Positions 10,102 to 19,974 of a stretch of DNA of 64,000 bases are shown here, piece by piece. This DNA comes from Pristionchus mayeri. Taxonomy: Eukaryota; Nematoda; Chromadorea; Rhabditida; Neodiplogasteridae. The stretch covers positions 45,436,044 to 45,500,043 of the forward strand of contig BTRK01000003.1 in NCBI GenBank assembly GCA_036245805.1, given 5' to 3'. The notes beneath the pieces were generated by a model. It did no database searches, was not told where the DNA came from, and was given only the letters and a program-made list of their open reading frames with translations. Each line of letters starts with the position of its first letter. Position 1 is the first letter of the stretch. The position numbers and the translations under genes were made by a program.

Positions 10102-11119
10102 TCATTGAATGGCCTGCACGAAATATTCGTCTTGTTTCATCCCCCCTCGTCTATAGGAGAGATTTGATTTAGACTTCTCTTGAAAATAAACACTAAATAT
10201 AACTTAAAGCTTAAAACATGGCCTTACCGAGCTGTAGGAACATCAATAACTTTGAATGAATCTTGCTTATCTTTCTTCAATCTTTTAGAAGACCTGAGAA
10301 GGTAAGGTTTGATAAAGTGACACCGAATGAGGATCTGTCTTCCGCTTACCACCTCTACCACCCATCACGATAAGCCAACGATGACGAAATGAAATAAAAA
10401 TGATCTCGCGAGATCGCGAGATCGAGAGACCAGCGATCCGGAATATTTAAAAGAGGGTATTTACGTGAGTTTTCCCCTCTCGGTTTCGGACCTTTCTCAA
10501 TTTTCGCATGAGCACTATCTGCCCCCAAGGGCTTGTGAGTGACGTCATTGTTCAAAATTACGGTACTCACTTTTTGCTATTTCGCTACCGATTTCGCGCT
10601 GCGCATACCTCGACAGATGCGACAGGTCGTCGTCGCCCTCGAGGACGGAGTCATCGCCCGGTAGATTATCGTCATAGAACCCGATGCTGTCGTCCTCATC
10701 CACAACAATTGTGCTGTGCTTCTGGAAAAAAACTATGTCAGACTCCCTAAAGACACCAACCGAACAACAAGCTCTATGATTAACAGATAGAGATTCACAT
10801 TATTTATTTTGAATTGGCAAAGGAATCATGACTGCCATCAACACATAGTTAGGGTGCTTGACACAACCAAGAAATAGTGATGTGCAAGGTGTGCTAACAT
10901 CAAAATGTTAGTTCACCACTGATATTGATGATTTATTTCACATGAAATTCCAGCATTGAGACCCTCAATTCATTAAAAAACCGATTCTTAGAGCAGGTTA
11001 ATATAAAGTTTTTTTTAACAGACTTTTTTTAACAGTTACGTCGCAGCAAGAATGGTTGCAATCACCTGAATTGGTGCGAGAGCACAGGCAACTTCAACCT
11101 GTTCCATTCCGGCCATCTC
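10102..11119 (-). CDS. multi-exon host gene, acidic protein, unknown
   Basis: Four candidate exons read on the minus strand. The first is 11066-11119 (54 nt), starting EMAGMEQVEVACALAPIQ after CCCCCAG and before GTGATT. The second is 10571-10721 (151 nt) after TTTTTTTCCAG and before GTGAGT, with acidic text VVDEDDSIGFYDD and DSVLEGDDDLSHL. The third is 10228-10293 (66 nt) after CTTCTCAG, reading SSKRLKKDKQDSFKVIDV, donor GTAAGG. The fourth is 10102-10150 after CTCCTATAG, reading RGGMKQDEYFVQAIQ then TGA. Exons one to two join in phase 0 and three to four join in phase 2. Exon two ends in phase 1 while three needs phase 2, so an exon is missing between them or the prediction is wrong there. 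The protein is rich in Asp and Lys and no known domain is recognised. The ATG in exon one could be the start. Confidence 0.5.
10863..10905 (-). repeat. dispersed repeat with ACCTTGC block, copy 2
   Basis: Reads GCACACCTTGCACATCAC on the minus strand and aligns with 9870-9915, with the following ATTCATTAAA segment also shared. It lies inside the intron between the first two exons of the minus-strand gene. Confidence 0.45.
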
Positions 11120-11608
11120 CTGGGGGTGTAATTTTTGTATATAAGAATATGAATATAATATTAATAATTAGGATATGAATATAATATGAAACACCTTCTA
11201 CACCCATGTTATTCCAGCGGTTGTGGGCGAGATGTCACCGAACACGTGTTGTGCAATCGAATAGTGGATTTTGATACAGAACAGTCATGCAATAAATAGG
11301 AACTTCTTCTAAATTTGGTCGTCATTTAAAATTGAACTGTACATTTCATGTTTCACAAAACTGTAAAAAAATTATGTTTGCTCGTTGATCAATTGCGTTA
11401 CTGAGTGCAAATAAATTAGTGAATCTTTTCTCACTCCCGTACCTCTACTCTGGACAGATAACCAACCTGCTCTGCCTATTATTTTAATTTCTTCTTCCCA
11501 TTGATAGCAGTAGCGTCAATCACAGACCCGTAATATTTGATCCCCAGCGGCCAGGTCAAACATGGTTGAGGCGAGGAGGGTTCGAGTTACGCACGCATGA
11601 AATTATAT
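11120..11608. other. unassigned, A+T-rich
   Basis: Upstream side of the minus-strand gene. There is a run of AATATGAATATAATA-type text at 11150-11190. No promoter element can be supported. Confidence 0.3.
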
Positions 11609-11641
11609 TTAAATCGAAATCGGAATTCGATTTCGATTTAA
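11609..11641. repeat. perfect 14-bp hairpin
   Basis: TTAAATCGAAATCG is followed after five bases by its exact reverse complement. It could form a strong cruciform. It is not followed by a T run, so it is unlikely to be a terminator. Confidence 0.8.
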
Positions 11642-12377
11642 GTAGAGTTTTATAAGATAATTTTGCTGTTTAATTCTTTAAAAAATTCTTCACCATAGAT
11701 CACTCTCATTCAAGAACGCAGAGGATAGATTAATGCAGCAGGAAACTAACAGTGATAATTCAGAGCGGTTTTCTACGGCTCAAATAAAGTACACGGAAGC
11801 TGTGCTGCTTAAACATAGTGATAAGTGAATTATTGATGAATTGCCATAGGCATTAAGCTATGATTACTCGATCACCTGCCCACAGATTAAGGTATACCGA
11901 TTTCCTCTAAATCGATACCCAAATTCCATTCATTCAAGAAAAAATCAACTTTCGCAATCCAAAACCCATTTTGGCACCATGCCAAGAAGAATTCAATTCG
12001 AATCGCGCGCGCGTTGCGACACTCAATCCATTCTTTCGTAATGTCACGCAATCTTGCGAAATTCACATACCAATCGATTCCAACGTGTTTACCACGTTTA
12101 TCAAAGTTTTTATACTTCAAATTATTCTCATTTCAATCCTTACTATTTATGCAACCCGTTAGCCTGTGCTTGCGGGTTGTTTCAGCAAATTTAGTTCTCG
12201 TTCACCCGTTGTGTAAATTTAATTGTGTTGATAATCAATGTTTATTAATTAAAATCTTTCGCGTTTATCACACCGAATATACACATAGCGGACTTCTCTA
12301 ATCAGTGAGAAGTTTGTATATGGTGCATCGGTTTAACCAAACCCAGTCTTAAGCTCCCGCGTGGCATTACCAAGACT
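11642..12377. other. 5' flank of the BEL unit, LTR not identified
   Basis: One would expect a long terminal repeat and primer-binding site here. The text TGGTGCATCGG at about 12319 has the TGG start typical of a primer-binding site, but no matching direct repeat is seen after 18303, so no LTR is called. A 77-codon minus frame (11887-12120) is open but unsupported. Confidence 0.3.
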
Positions 12378-13452
12378 ATGACGACTTTCGACACCCAGTA
12401 CAAGCAACTCCAAGCCATCATTGGCTCAATCCATTCGGATCTCGAATCCATCAAATCCAAATCCATCGCGTCCAAATCCACCCAAGTGGCGAGTATCGAT
12501 GAGATCTCGACCATCTCCACTGAGATCACGAACCTACTCGTGCAAGCCCATTCCAATTCCATCGATTACAGATCAGCTGAGTCGACCCTCACTCGATCGA
12601 TTGCGAAGATCGTTGATCAAGAGATGAAGGAAGAAGAGATGGACATCAAGGACGAGTTCTTCAGAGGAACCGATGGACGCAGCGGATGGGAACTGGACCC
12701 TTCCAGTGTGAGTGAACACGTTTCTTCCATGAAAGAAAAAGTCGAGTTCACCATAGTGGCAGCAAAGTCGCGTCTCAACGCGCTGTTGCACGTTTCTATT
12801 CCTCCCCCATCCAACGCCGACCCCACCACTAGTACTGACGCGCCTTTCGCTCCCCAATCAAATGGCAATGCCTCCTCTGGTACCAATGCCAATAGTGTCG
12901 ACCCTTCTCTCCAATCTTTTATTGCCTCGAGCGTTTCGACAATGACATCACTCACTGAGAAGTTGGTCATCATTGAGGCGCATGTTGCTACCAGTCAATC
13001 ATCACCCTATCACCAACCGAACCTGTCCCTTCCGGCGATCAAACTTGAATCTTTCGACGGTTCTGAAATTACGAGATGGCCAGCTTACAAGTATCAGCTC
13101 GATTCTCTAATATAATCCCAATCCCACCTCAACGAAGTAGAAAAAGCATTCTATGTCCGGTCTAGTCTGAGAGGCACCGCACTCTCACTTGTATCATCCA
13201 TCCCCACCACCCAGAACTTTCTCCAGAAAATCATCGACCGATTAAAGAAGGAGTACGGTCGACAAGATTTGACCCAAGCCACTCTTCTCCAGTCCCTGCT
13301 TAGGATGCGCTCCAAGTCCAATCGATTAGAAGACCAGCTAGATGCAGTTCGCTCCATGATTAATATAGTGCATACCATTGACGATAGCTGTGGCTTGAAT
13401 GGCCTCGTAGTCCAACAGCAAATAGCAGACCGCGTCCACTCGCGATTCATTT

Positions 13453-15731
13453 TTATCAAACCTCACTCTTAGCTCTAATCTCATTCGAAACGACCTTGGG
13501 CGAAAAATTAAAACCTACTAGAAACTACCTCTTTGCGAACTGGGACATGATTAATAGTCAAATAGCTATGCACAATTGGACCATAGCCCTTTCTAACAAA
13601 ACTGCTACTGAAGCTTATTGTTACTTCAGTGAATTTTTAAACTCCCTCTTAGATATTTTTGTTCCCATTAAACGTGGCAAATCTTCCTCTGGTTATCCAA
13701 AATATCTTAGCCAGCTGCATGACAGGCTGCATAAATTACATCAGGTTGCCCCTAACTGCGATACTACACATTCGCTAAGAGTGAGGTTTGATAATGCCCT
13801 AAAAAGTTTCGAGCTAAAACGAGAAAGTAACGCAGTCAATTCAAAAAACCCAAACCACTTTTTCCAGTTCTGTAAATCCCGCTTTAAAGTAAACACATCC
13901 TCCCTCCCTGGTATTATTGACAGTAACGGGAACGTTCTCCTAACAAATAAGGATAAAGCAACAGCATTCTCTAAATTCTTCTCAAAGGTTCAAACGCCTC
14001 CTTTGCACTCGCGTCTTCTTATACCTTCTTGTCCTAACTCTTCTTTCGATCTCCCTTTCATACCGATTAGTGATATTCTAAACGCCATTTCCCAACTAGT
14101 CCCAAAAATCAATGGTTCTCCTGACAATATTCCCAATTTAGTCTATACCAAGTGTAAATTCTCTATTGCGAATCCCCTCTCTATAATTTTTAACATTTCC
14201 CTAACTTCTGCTTTAGCTCCCTCTCAGTGGAAAGTTGCTCATGTCAAGCCCATCCCTAAAAAAGCAGGAAATGCAGACATCTCAAATCATCGCCCCATCC
14301 CCATCTCCCTTACAATTACTGCTTCTAAAATATTTGAAAAAATTCTTATTAATGAATTAGTATCCTATTTAGATGCGCATTCTCTTCTTGATACGCGCCA
14401 AGCTGGGTTCCGTAAATGTAGAAGCACCACATCTTCCTTATGTGAAACCCTCTCCTTCTATGCTCAGTCCTTGACCCACAAAAAATCAGTAGATACCATA
14501 TTTTTCGACTATCAAAAGGCATTTGATTCAATTGACTTAAGGTTCCTGATGCATAAGCTTGCCTCCCTGGGGATTTCTAATCACATTGTGAAATGGTTTG
14601 AGTCATATCTCCTTGGTAGGTCACAACGTGTCTTTGTCGGTAATTATCTCTCCCCTCCTTCTCCAATTATATCTGGAGTCCCCCAGGGCTCAGCAATTGG
14701 TCCCTTATTGTTTATTATATACATTAACGATCTAGGCAAATGCATCCCCCCTACGGTAAAATACAATATTTTCGCTGATGACCTTAAAATATAAGCAACG
14801 GTGCCTGACCATAGTGCTGATCTCCAACAAGCTATTACTAGTTTAGAAGAGTGGACAACTAAGTGGAATATGACAATTAGCGCTCCCAAGTGTTTTGTTC
14901 TTCATCTCGGTCGTCTTAAAACGAGATCGAAATATATGCTAAATGGTAATTTCATCTCCCCAAAAGAACAAGTTCGTGACCTTGGTATTTTCTTCACAGG
15001 AAATTTACATTTTGGTCATCACATTGATCAAATTACTAGAAAGGCCAGATCCATGTGCAATCTATTACTGCGCTCTTTTCTCACTACTTCACCTGATATC
15101 TTATTGAAAGCGTACAAAATATATATTCGTCCTCTTCTCGAGTCATCTACCGTTATCTGGAATCCTACATCAATTAGTCTTGTTAATCAAATAGAATCTG
15201 TGCAACGAGAATTCACTAAACGTGTTTTGTTCCGCTCTAAATTGCCCTATCGTTCATATACTGCTAGGCTCAAACATTTCCAACTAGAGACACTTGAATA
15301 TCGCCGATCCTTGAGTGACATGTATTTTATATACGACTCTTTGCATGACTTTGTTCATCTCGACACCTCTTGTCTCTACACGATCGCTCCTTTAACTCGT
15401 GGTCTCCGTTCCTCTCATAAATTACGCATCGCCGTACCGTATGTAATGCCTAGTTCCTTTTCATTATGCGCATCTCGTTCCCTAACGCTCTGGAACTCGC
15501 TTCCCCACTCAGTAGTAACCATGCCCCGATCCCCTTACCGACACCTCATAAAAACAACTCCATCTTTTACAATGCAGTCTTCTAATATAAAAATGTAACA
15601 CAGAACTGCCACACATCCCCCCATTCCACAAGCTCGCCCGAGCCAAAATACCACCTTACCTAATCATCATCATCACGTCACTCCCGTACCATGTAAATGT
15701 TGGTGAATAAAGAATAAGAATAAGAATAAAA
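13453..15731 (+). mobile_element. 5'-truncated CR1/Sam-like non-LTR retrotransposon
   Basis: The element is flanked by ATTT at 13449-13452 and 15732-15735, a probable short target duplication. Its 3' end is a GAATAA-type short tandem tail after about 15704, as in CR1-group elements. Removing the element with one flank (2283 bases, a multiple of three) restores the host Gag frame exactly. The endonuclease region is missing, as expected for incomplete target-primed reverse transcription. Confidence 0.85.
13496..15598 (+). pseudogene. reverse transcriptase of the CR1-like element, one stop
   Basis: Begins within the post-endonuclease linker. RT blocks in order: HRPIPISLTITASKIFEKI, TRQAGFRKCRSTTSSL, FFDYQKAFDSID (motif A, catalytic Asp), ISGVPQGSAIGPLLFIIYIN (motif B) and FADDLKI (motif C, YxDD-type). 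Immediately after motif C a TAA at 14792-14794 interrupts the frame, which resumes in phase through the thumb (AITSLEEWTTKWNMTISAPK) and a C-terminal region typical of CR1/L2/Rex elements, ending at 15598. With one nonsense codon as the only break seen, the copy is not very old. It cannot encode a full product because the endonuclease is absent. Confidence 0.85.
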
Positions 15732-18302
15732 ATTTCTCTCATTTGGAGACGCAAGTCGGACACGCTGCTTGGCGCACTTGAGTACATGGAGGAAACGATC
15801 AGAACTGAACTGGAAGATGTGACTATCACTCGTGCCATTTCTGAACGCCACCATAATGCAACTAGCGCATCTCACAGTTCTGATTCCTCCCCAAACAAGC
15901 CGAAATCATCGACTGTTGAGCATTCCATTCCATCCAATGGCAAGTCAACCCAAGGACCAGAGTGTGTTTTCTGCGGGGAACATTCCTACAGCGGAGAATG
16001 CGCACTAGTTACATCACTCAAGGACAGAATCGATATTCTCAAGCAGAAATCACTTTGCTTCTGTTGTTTCTCCAGCAAACATACTACTCTCTCTTGCGTT
16101 AAGAAATGTAGTGCATGTACTGGCAAGCATAACAAGGCAATCTGTAATAAAGTTCTCGATGCTTCAGCGAATACTGCAACTACTCTCGACCCACACCCCG
16201 ATAGACTCTACACCACTAGGGCTATCCTTACGAATCCTGATCCAGATTCCGCAGAGGCATACTACGCCAACATCCATCTCGATCACAGATCACAAATCAA
16301 TCTCATCACTAGAGACGCAGTCAAAAGACTCTCTCTAGCCCCAATCGATAGACGCGCGATGACCATACAAGGAATTGACAACAACCCCTCAGTAGTTGAT
16401 ACATTCGATGTTGTCAGAGTAGGACTACTTACCAATCGAGGAGTAGTTGAACTCGAAGCTGTTGTCCGAGAAGCATCCTCGATCAACACAGTTCATACTT
16501 ATGCGATCCCTGACGATGACATCAGTGTACTTCAATCAGCTATTGGATCAGTTCCAAGCCGTTTCTCCAAGGAGTCCATTACTTCAACTGACTTGCTGCT
16601 GAGTATTGGACACACTCTCAAACTACTCGAGGGTTCTGTAGAGACCAGTCTCCCTTGTGGCTACCGACTTGTTCAGGCTTCAGTCGGTCCATTCGTAGTA
16701 GGTTCCATTCAACCTCCATCCACATCCCCTCACTCATGTACGAGCTCACCCCTCAACGAGCCCAAGCCACACCACACTACGGGTCACACACTCATGCACG
16801 TGTCAACGAGCAATAACGCGACCATCACATCGTCTCCCTTTCAAACGCGTACTGTCCATTGCGACCCTCCCAGCCCTGCGCATTCATCCAGTAATCTCAC
16901 TGGTCTCGTTTCCTCTGCTTGCACGCTTACACCCCACCCATCCCTAGTTGGTATGGCGACAAGTACCAGATCACTTTCTGAGTACGGCACTGCCAACCCA
17001 ACGCCCAACACTGAGTGTCAGCCCCGAGCGGTTACCTCATCTCGATCTCCTCTAATCACTGTCACTACGACGACACCTGAGACATCCCATCCTCACGCGT
17101 TCCCAGCAGAACACGCGCACAATACATCATCGATGGCGACTTCCGAGAAGTCGCTCGCCGCGCACCATTCCCTATCGCTTTCCATGTGCAGTAGTGAAAC
17201 ACCCAGCCATCCAGAGACTTCCAATTCGACGATGATGACTCCCGAACTGTCACTCATCACCCATCAACTTACGTCTACTGTCACTGCGGCATATAGCGCA
17301 GTGTGTCAACCTCGCATCGAGGGCTTAGTACAGCCAGAGGCAACCACTCAGTTACTCGTTACACAACCCCACACCCATCCCCCGATTACCACCCGCCAAA
17401 TTACGACCACTGCGCACTCTTCTGCGCTTTCTCATGAGCATCCAGCCTCCTCCCATTCGGCTGCGCGCCCTCATGAAGTTTCTGCGGAGCCTCCCATGAT
17501 CATTACGCATCATTCCGCGCAGTCTCACGAGGTCTCTGTGGAGCCCTCTCTCTCCTCTTTGCATTCTACCGCGCCCTCTGATGAGTTTTCTATGTAGCCT
17601 CCCATGTTCCTCGCGCATCCATCCGCGCAATCTCATGAGGTTTCATCGGAGCCATCTGCCACTAGTTCACACCACCCTCCGATCACTCCTGAGCCCACTG
17701 CTCCTTCATCAATGAACAACGATCTCATACTTACTGCATGTGGCTCACTTGTGAAGAATTCATTCAACTCGCAATGTCCAACCATCATCCCCAGCTTTCA
17801 TACGATCGATACTAGGATAGTCAATGCACACTCAGGAGCACTCTGCTATCCACCATACAGCTCCAGAGATTCCAATCATCGATCGGTGCCCAGTCATTCC
17901 CCTCGCTGCGTCACTAGCTCGTACAATTATGATCAGGAGTTTCCCATTCCCCATGATAGTACCACTTCAGCCAGAGTAGAGGGAATGGTACATGCACACA
18001 ATAGGCGCTTCGCCTATCAGCACAAGCCCATCAATCGTAGTGACCACCCAATAAGCACCCGGGCACTGCCTCTTTCTTCCCTCGCCCCAGGATTCCAGAG
18101 TGACCACACACTGAAATTTTCCAATCATCATCAATCCAGTCACTCGGTCAATTCCAGGCTGACAACGGGTCATAGCCCTCACTCGACACGACGAGGCCAC
18201 GCCACTCGCCAGCCAGTTCAGCACATGAGAAGAAAAGCTACGCTGAATGAGCGAGAAGAAGTTCGTCCTCCCCGAATGGAGCCAGGAGAATTCCCCACTT
18301 AG

Positions 18303-18423
18303 AATTCGGCCAGATTGGCACTTTGTAAAATTTTATTGTCTCCCAATCATATTTTTCTTGCAATTCTAGGTACATCGTTAATTGTCTTTCTTAATTTTCT
18401 AAGCTATATAAGCTATATCTTGG
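18303..18423. other. 3' flank of BEL unit
   Basis: A+T-rich with no repeat of the 12-kb flank visible. Either the 3' LTR is lost or the unit never had one at this position. Confidence 0.3.
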
Positions 18424-18767
18424 CTACAGTAGCGCGCAAAAGTGTTGGGGCACTTTTTCAACTTGCTGTAACTTTTTGCCCAGTAAAGACATCATTCTGA
18501 AATTCAGGTATTATGTACCAAATTCATTGGAGATTATGCCCATCATGCTTTGGCATGACGCAATCGTACAGTCGTTTCGTAGTGATGACGCAATTAAAAT
18601 GTACTTTTTCAAAACGGCATTATTCTTACATGGATTTTTTCCAGCTCGCCAAACTTTCTGAGGCTGGAGTCCTGACCGAGGCCTACCCAAAAAAAAAATT
18701 GAGGTTGCTGCGTGACCGCACATTTGCTGCAGCCTTGCTGCAAAATCGAGGTCGCAAATTCAGATCT
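18424..18767 (+). mobile_element. Tc1/mariner-like terminal fragment
   Basis: TACAGTAGCGCGCAAAAGTG after a TA-containing flank resembles the ends of nematode Tc1-like elements. No matching opposite end and no transposase frame are visible within 2 kb, so this is a solo or deleted end. Confidence 0.4.
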
Positions 18768-19081
18768 CGGCTCCTAATCAAGCTAGAGTCTGGTTCAAGA
18801 CATCAAAATGATCGCCAGCATGATAGCAGATTATCCCGAGAATATGGAAACAATAGCTCGAAATTTGCCCTCAGGGCATGAAAAAATCACTTTTTTGAAT
18901 GAACATTTTTTGGACATTCACAATTTTGCGGGAAAATTAGGTAAAAATCTGGCTTTTGCATAGACATATTCAAAATGTATTGAAGAACTGATTCCCATCT
19001 TTTTAGAGTGTTTGGATAACATTCCGGCCCGCGGCGACCGTTTTCCTGAGGGATACTCGGGTCGGGAAAAACCCTGTTTAC
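18768..19081 (+). repeat. inverted repeat IR-C, left arm (314 bp)
   Basis: Pairs with 19117-19430 across a 35-bp spacer, from CGGCTCCTAATCAAG at the outside to GTTTAC at the centre. Mirrored ORFs on both strands here are products of the palindrome. Confidence 0.9.
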
Positions 19082-19116
19082 GCACTCTCGTCGTCTGCAC
19101 TCTCTCGCCCATAGTG

Positions 19117-19430
19117 GTAAACGAGGTATTTCCCGACCCGAGTGTCCCTCCGGAAAACGGTCGCCGCGGGCCGGAATGTTATCCAAACACTCTAAAAAGT
19201 TGGGAATCAGTTCTTCAATACATTTTGAATATGTCTATGCAAAAACCAGATTTTTACCTAATTTTCCCGCAAAATTGTGAATGTCCAAAAAATGGTCATT
19301 CAAAAAAGTGATTTTTTCATGCCCTGAGGGCAAATTTCGAGCTATTGTTTCCATATTCTCGGGATCATCTGCTATCATGCTGGCGATCATTTTGATGTCT
19401 TGAACCAGTCTCTAGCTTGATTAGGAGCCG
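19117..19430 (-). repeat. inverted repeat IR-C, right arm (314 bp)
   Basis: Reverse complement of the left arm with scattered substitutions. The inner part is G+C-rich (GCCCGCGGCGACCG). The compact hairpin form suggests a foldback MITE. Confidence 0.9.
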
Positions 19431-19974
19431 ATCTACCAATTCCAATAAATATCAAATCTAGTCGGAGTCTACTACAAATATTACATACAGATCCTGGATG
19501 AACTTACTAACGTGAGAAATTATAAATGCCCAAATTTGGGGAAAATTGAGGATTTGAAAATCGATTTTTGAAAGTTAGCCGAACTCTCGTTTTTTGAGCA
19601 TTATTAAACTTGCTACTCTTATTTTTTACCACATGACCATGTTTGGCGCCGAAAATCCTGAAAAATGCGTCAGCTTTTTCTCTCTTCAATATTTTTTCTA
19701 CATGTATTAATGTTTGTTCTTTGATTTAATGCAATGAAAATTCATTGAAGTTTCCTGCGTGATATGGACAATAATTTTTTTCTATCTCGAAAATTGGTTT
19801 TTCTTCTATAGCTTTTCCAGTTTTGACTTTTCAAAAATGTTTTCAACACAAAAGTTGCTGAAAATAATTTTCCGAACATTTTGAGCCCAAAGCCACCTTT
19901 CTAGCTCATCTGGGAGCTGATATACAGTGTAGCCAGGTGCAAAACCGGAAAATTCCTAAAAGCCGGCTCTGGGA
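19431..19974. other. dispersed repeat partner of 60410-60545
   Basis: 19861-19978 reads in reverse complement like 60415-60540 (shared GGCTCAAAATGT, CGGAAAATTATTT and CCGGTT blocks). The rest is A+T-rich with no coding signal. Confidence 0.45.

Larger units (their letters stand above)
12378..18302 (+). pseudogene. BEL/Pao-type Gag-protease gene, disrupted
   Basis: One frame runs from ATG 12378 and is interrupted by TAA at 13113-13115, a 2.28-kb retroelement insertion (13453-15731) and TAG at 17595-17597. The Gag part has a coiled N-terminus and the KLESFDGSEITRWPAYKYQ segment typical of DUF1759 in BEL Gag. After the insertion the frame resumes at SLIWRRKSDTLL and shows Cys/His clusters (CVFCGEHSYSGEC, then CFCCFSSKHTTLSC, then CSACTGKHNKAIC) typical of BEL zinc knuckles. 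A DUF1758-like peptidase follows, with LDHRSQINLITRDAVKRL where the family usually has D-T/S-G-S-Q, so the active-site Gly is missing. LLLSIGHTLKLLEGS and GPFVVGS fit its C-terminal half. No RT, RNase H or integrase follows, only about 500 residues rich in Ser, Thr, Pro and His with SHEVSxEP-type repeats. It is a non-autonomous, decayed unit. Confidence 0.8.

Noticed and set aside
10355..10508. Downstream extension of the minus gene through CGTAATTTTGAAC text
   Set aside because: Typical intronic or repeat text, and the frame ends in a stop before joining the next exon.
11887..12120. 77-codon minus-strand ORF upstream of the BEL unit
   Set aside because: TTG-led, no splice signals, overlapped by open plus frames, and no recognisable family.
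12300..18430. LTRs of the BEL unit
   Set aside because: No direct repeat could be matched between the 11.6-12.37 kb and 18.3-18.43 kb flanks by eye.
18887..19311. Paired ORFs starting MDNIPARGDRFPEG
   Set aside because: They arise from the IR-C palindrome and are non-coding.
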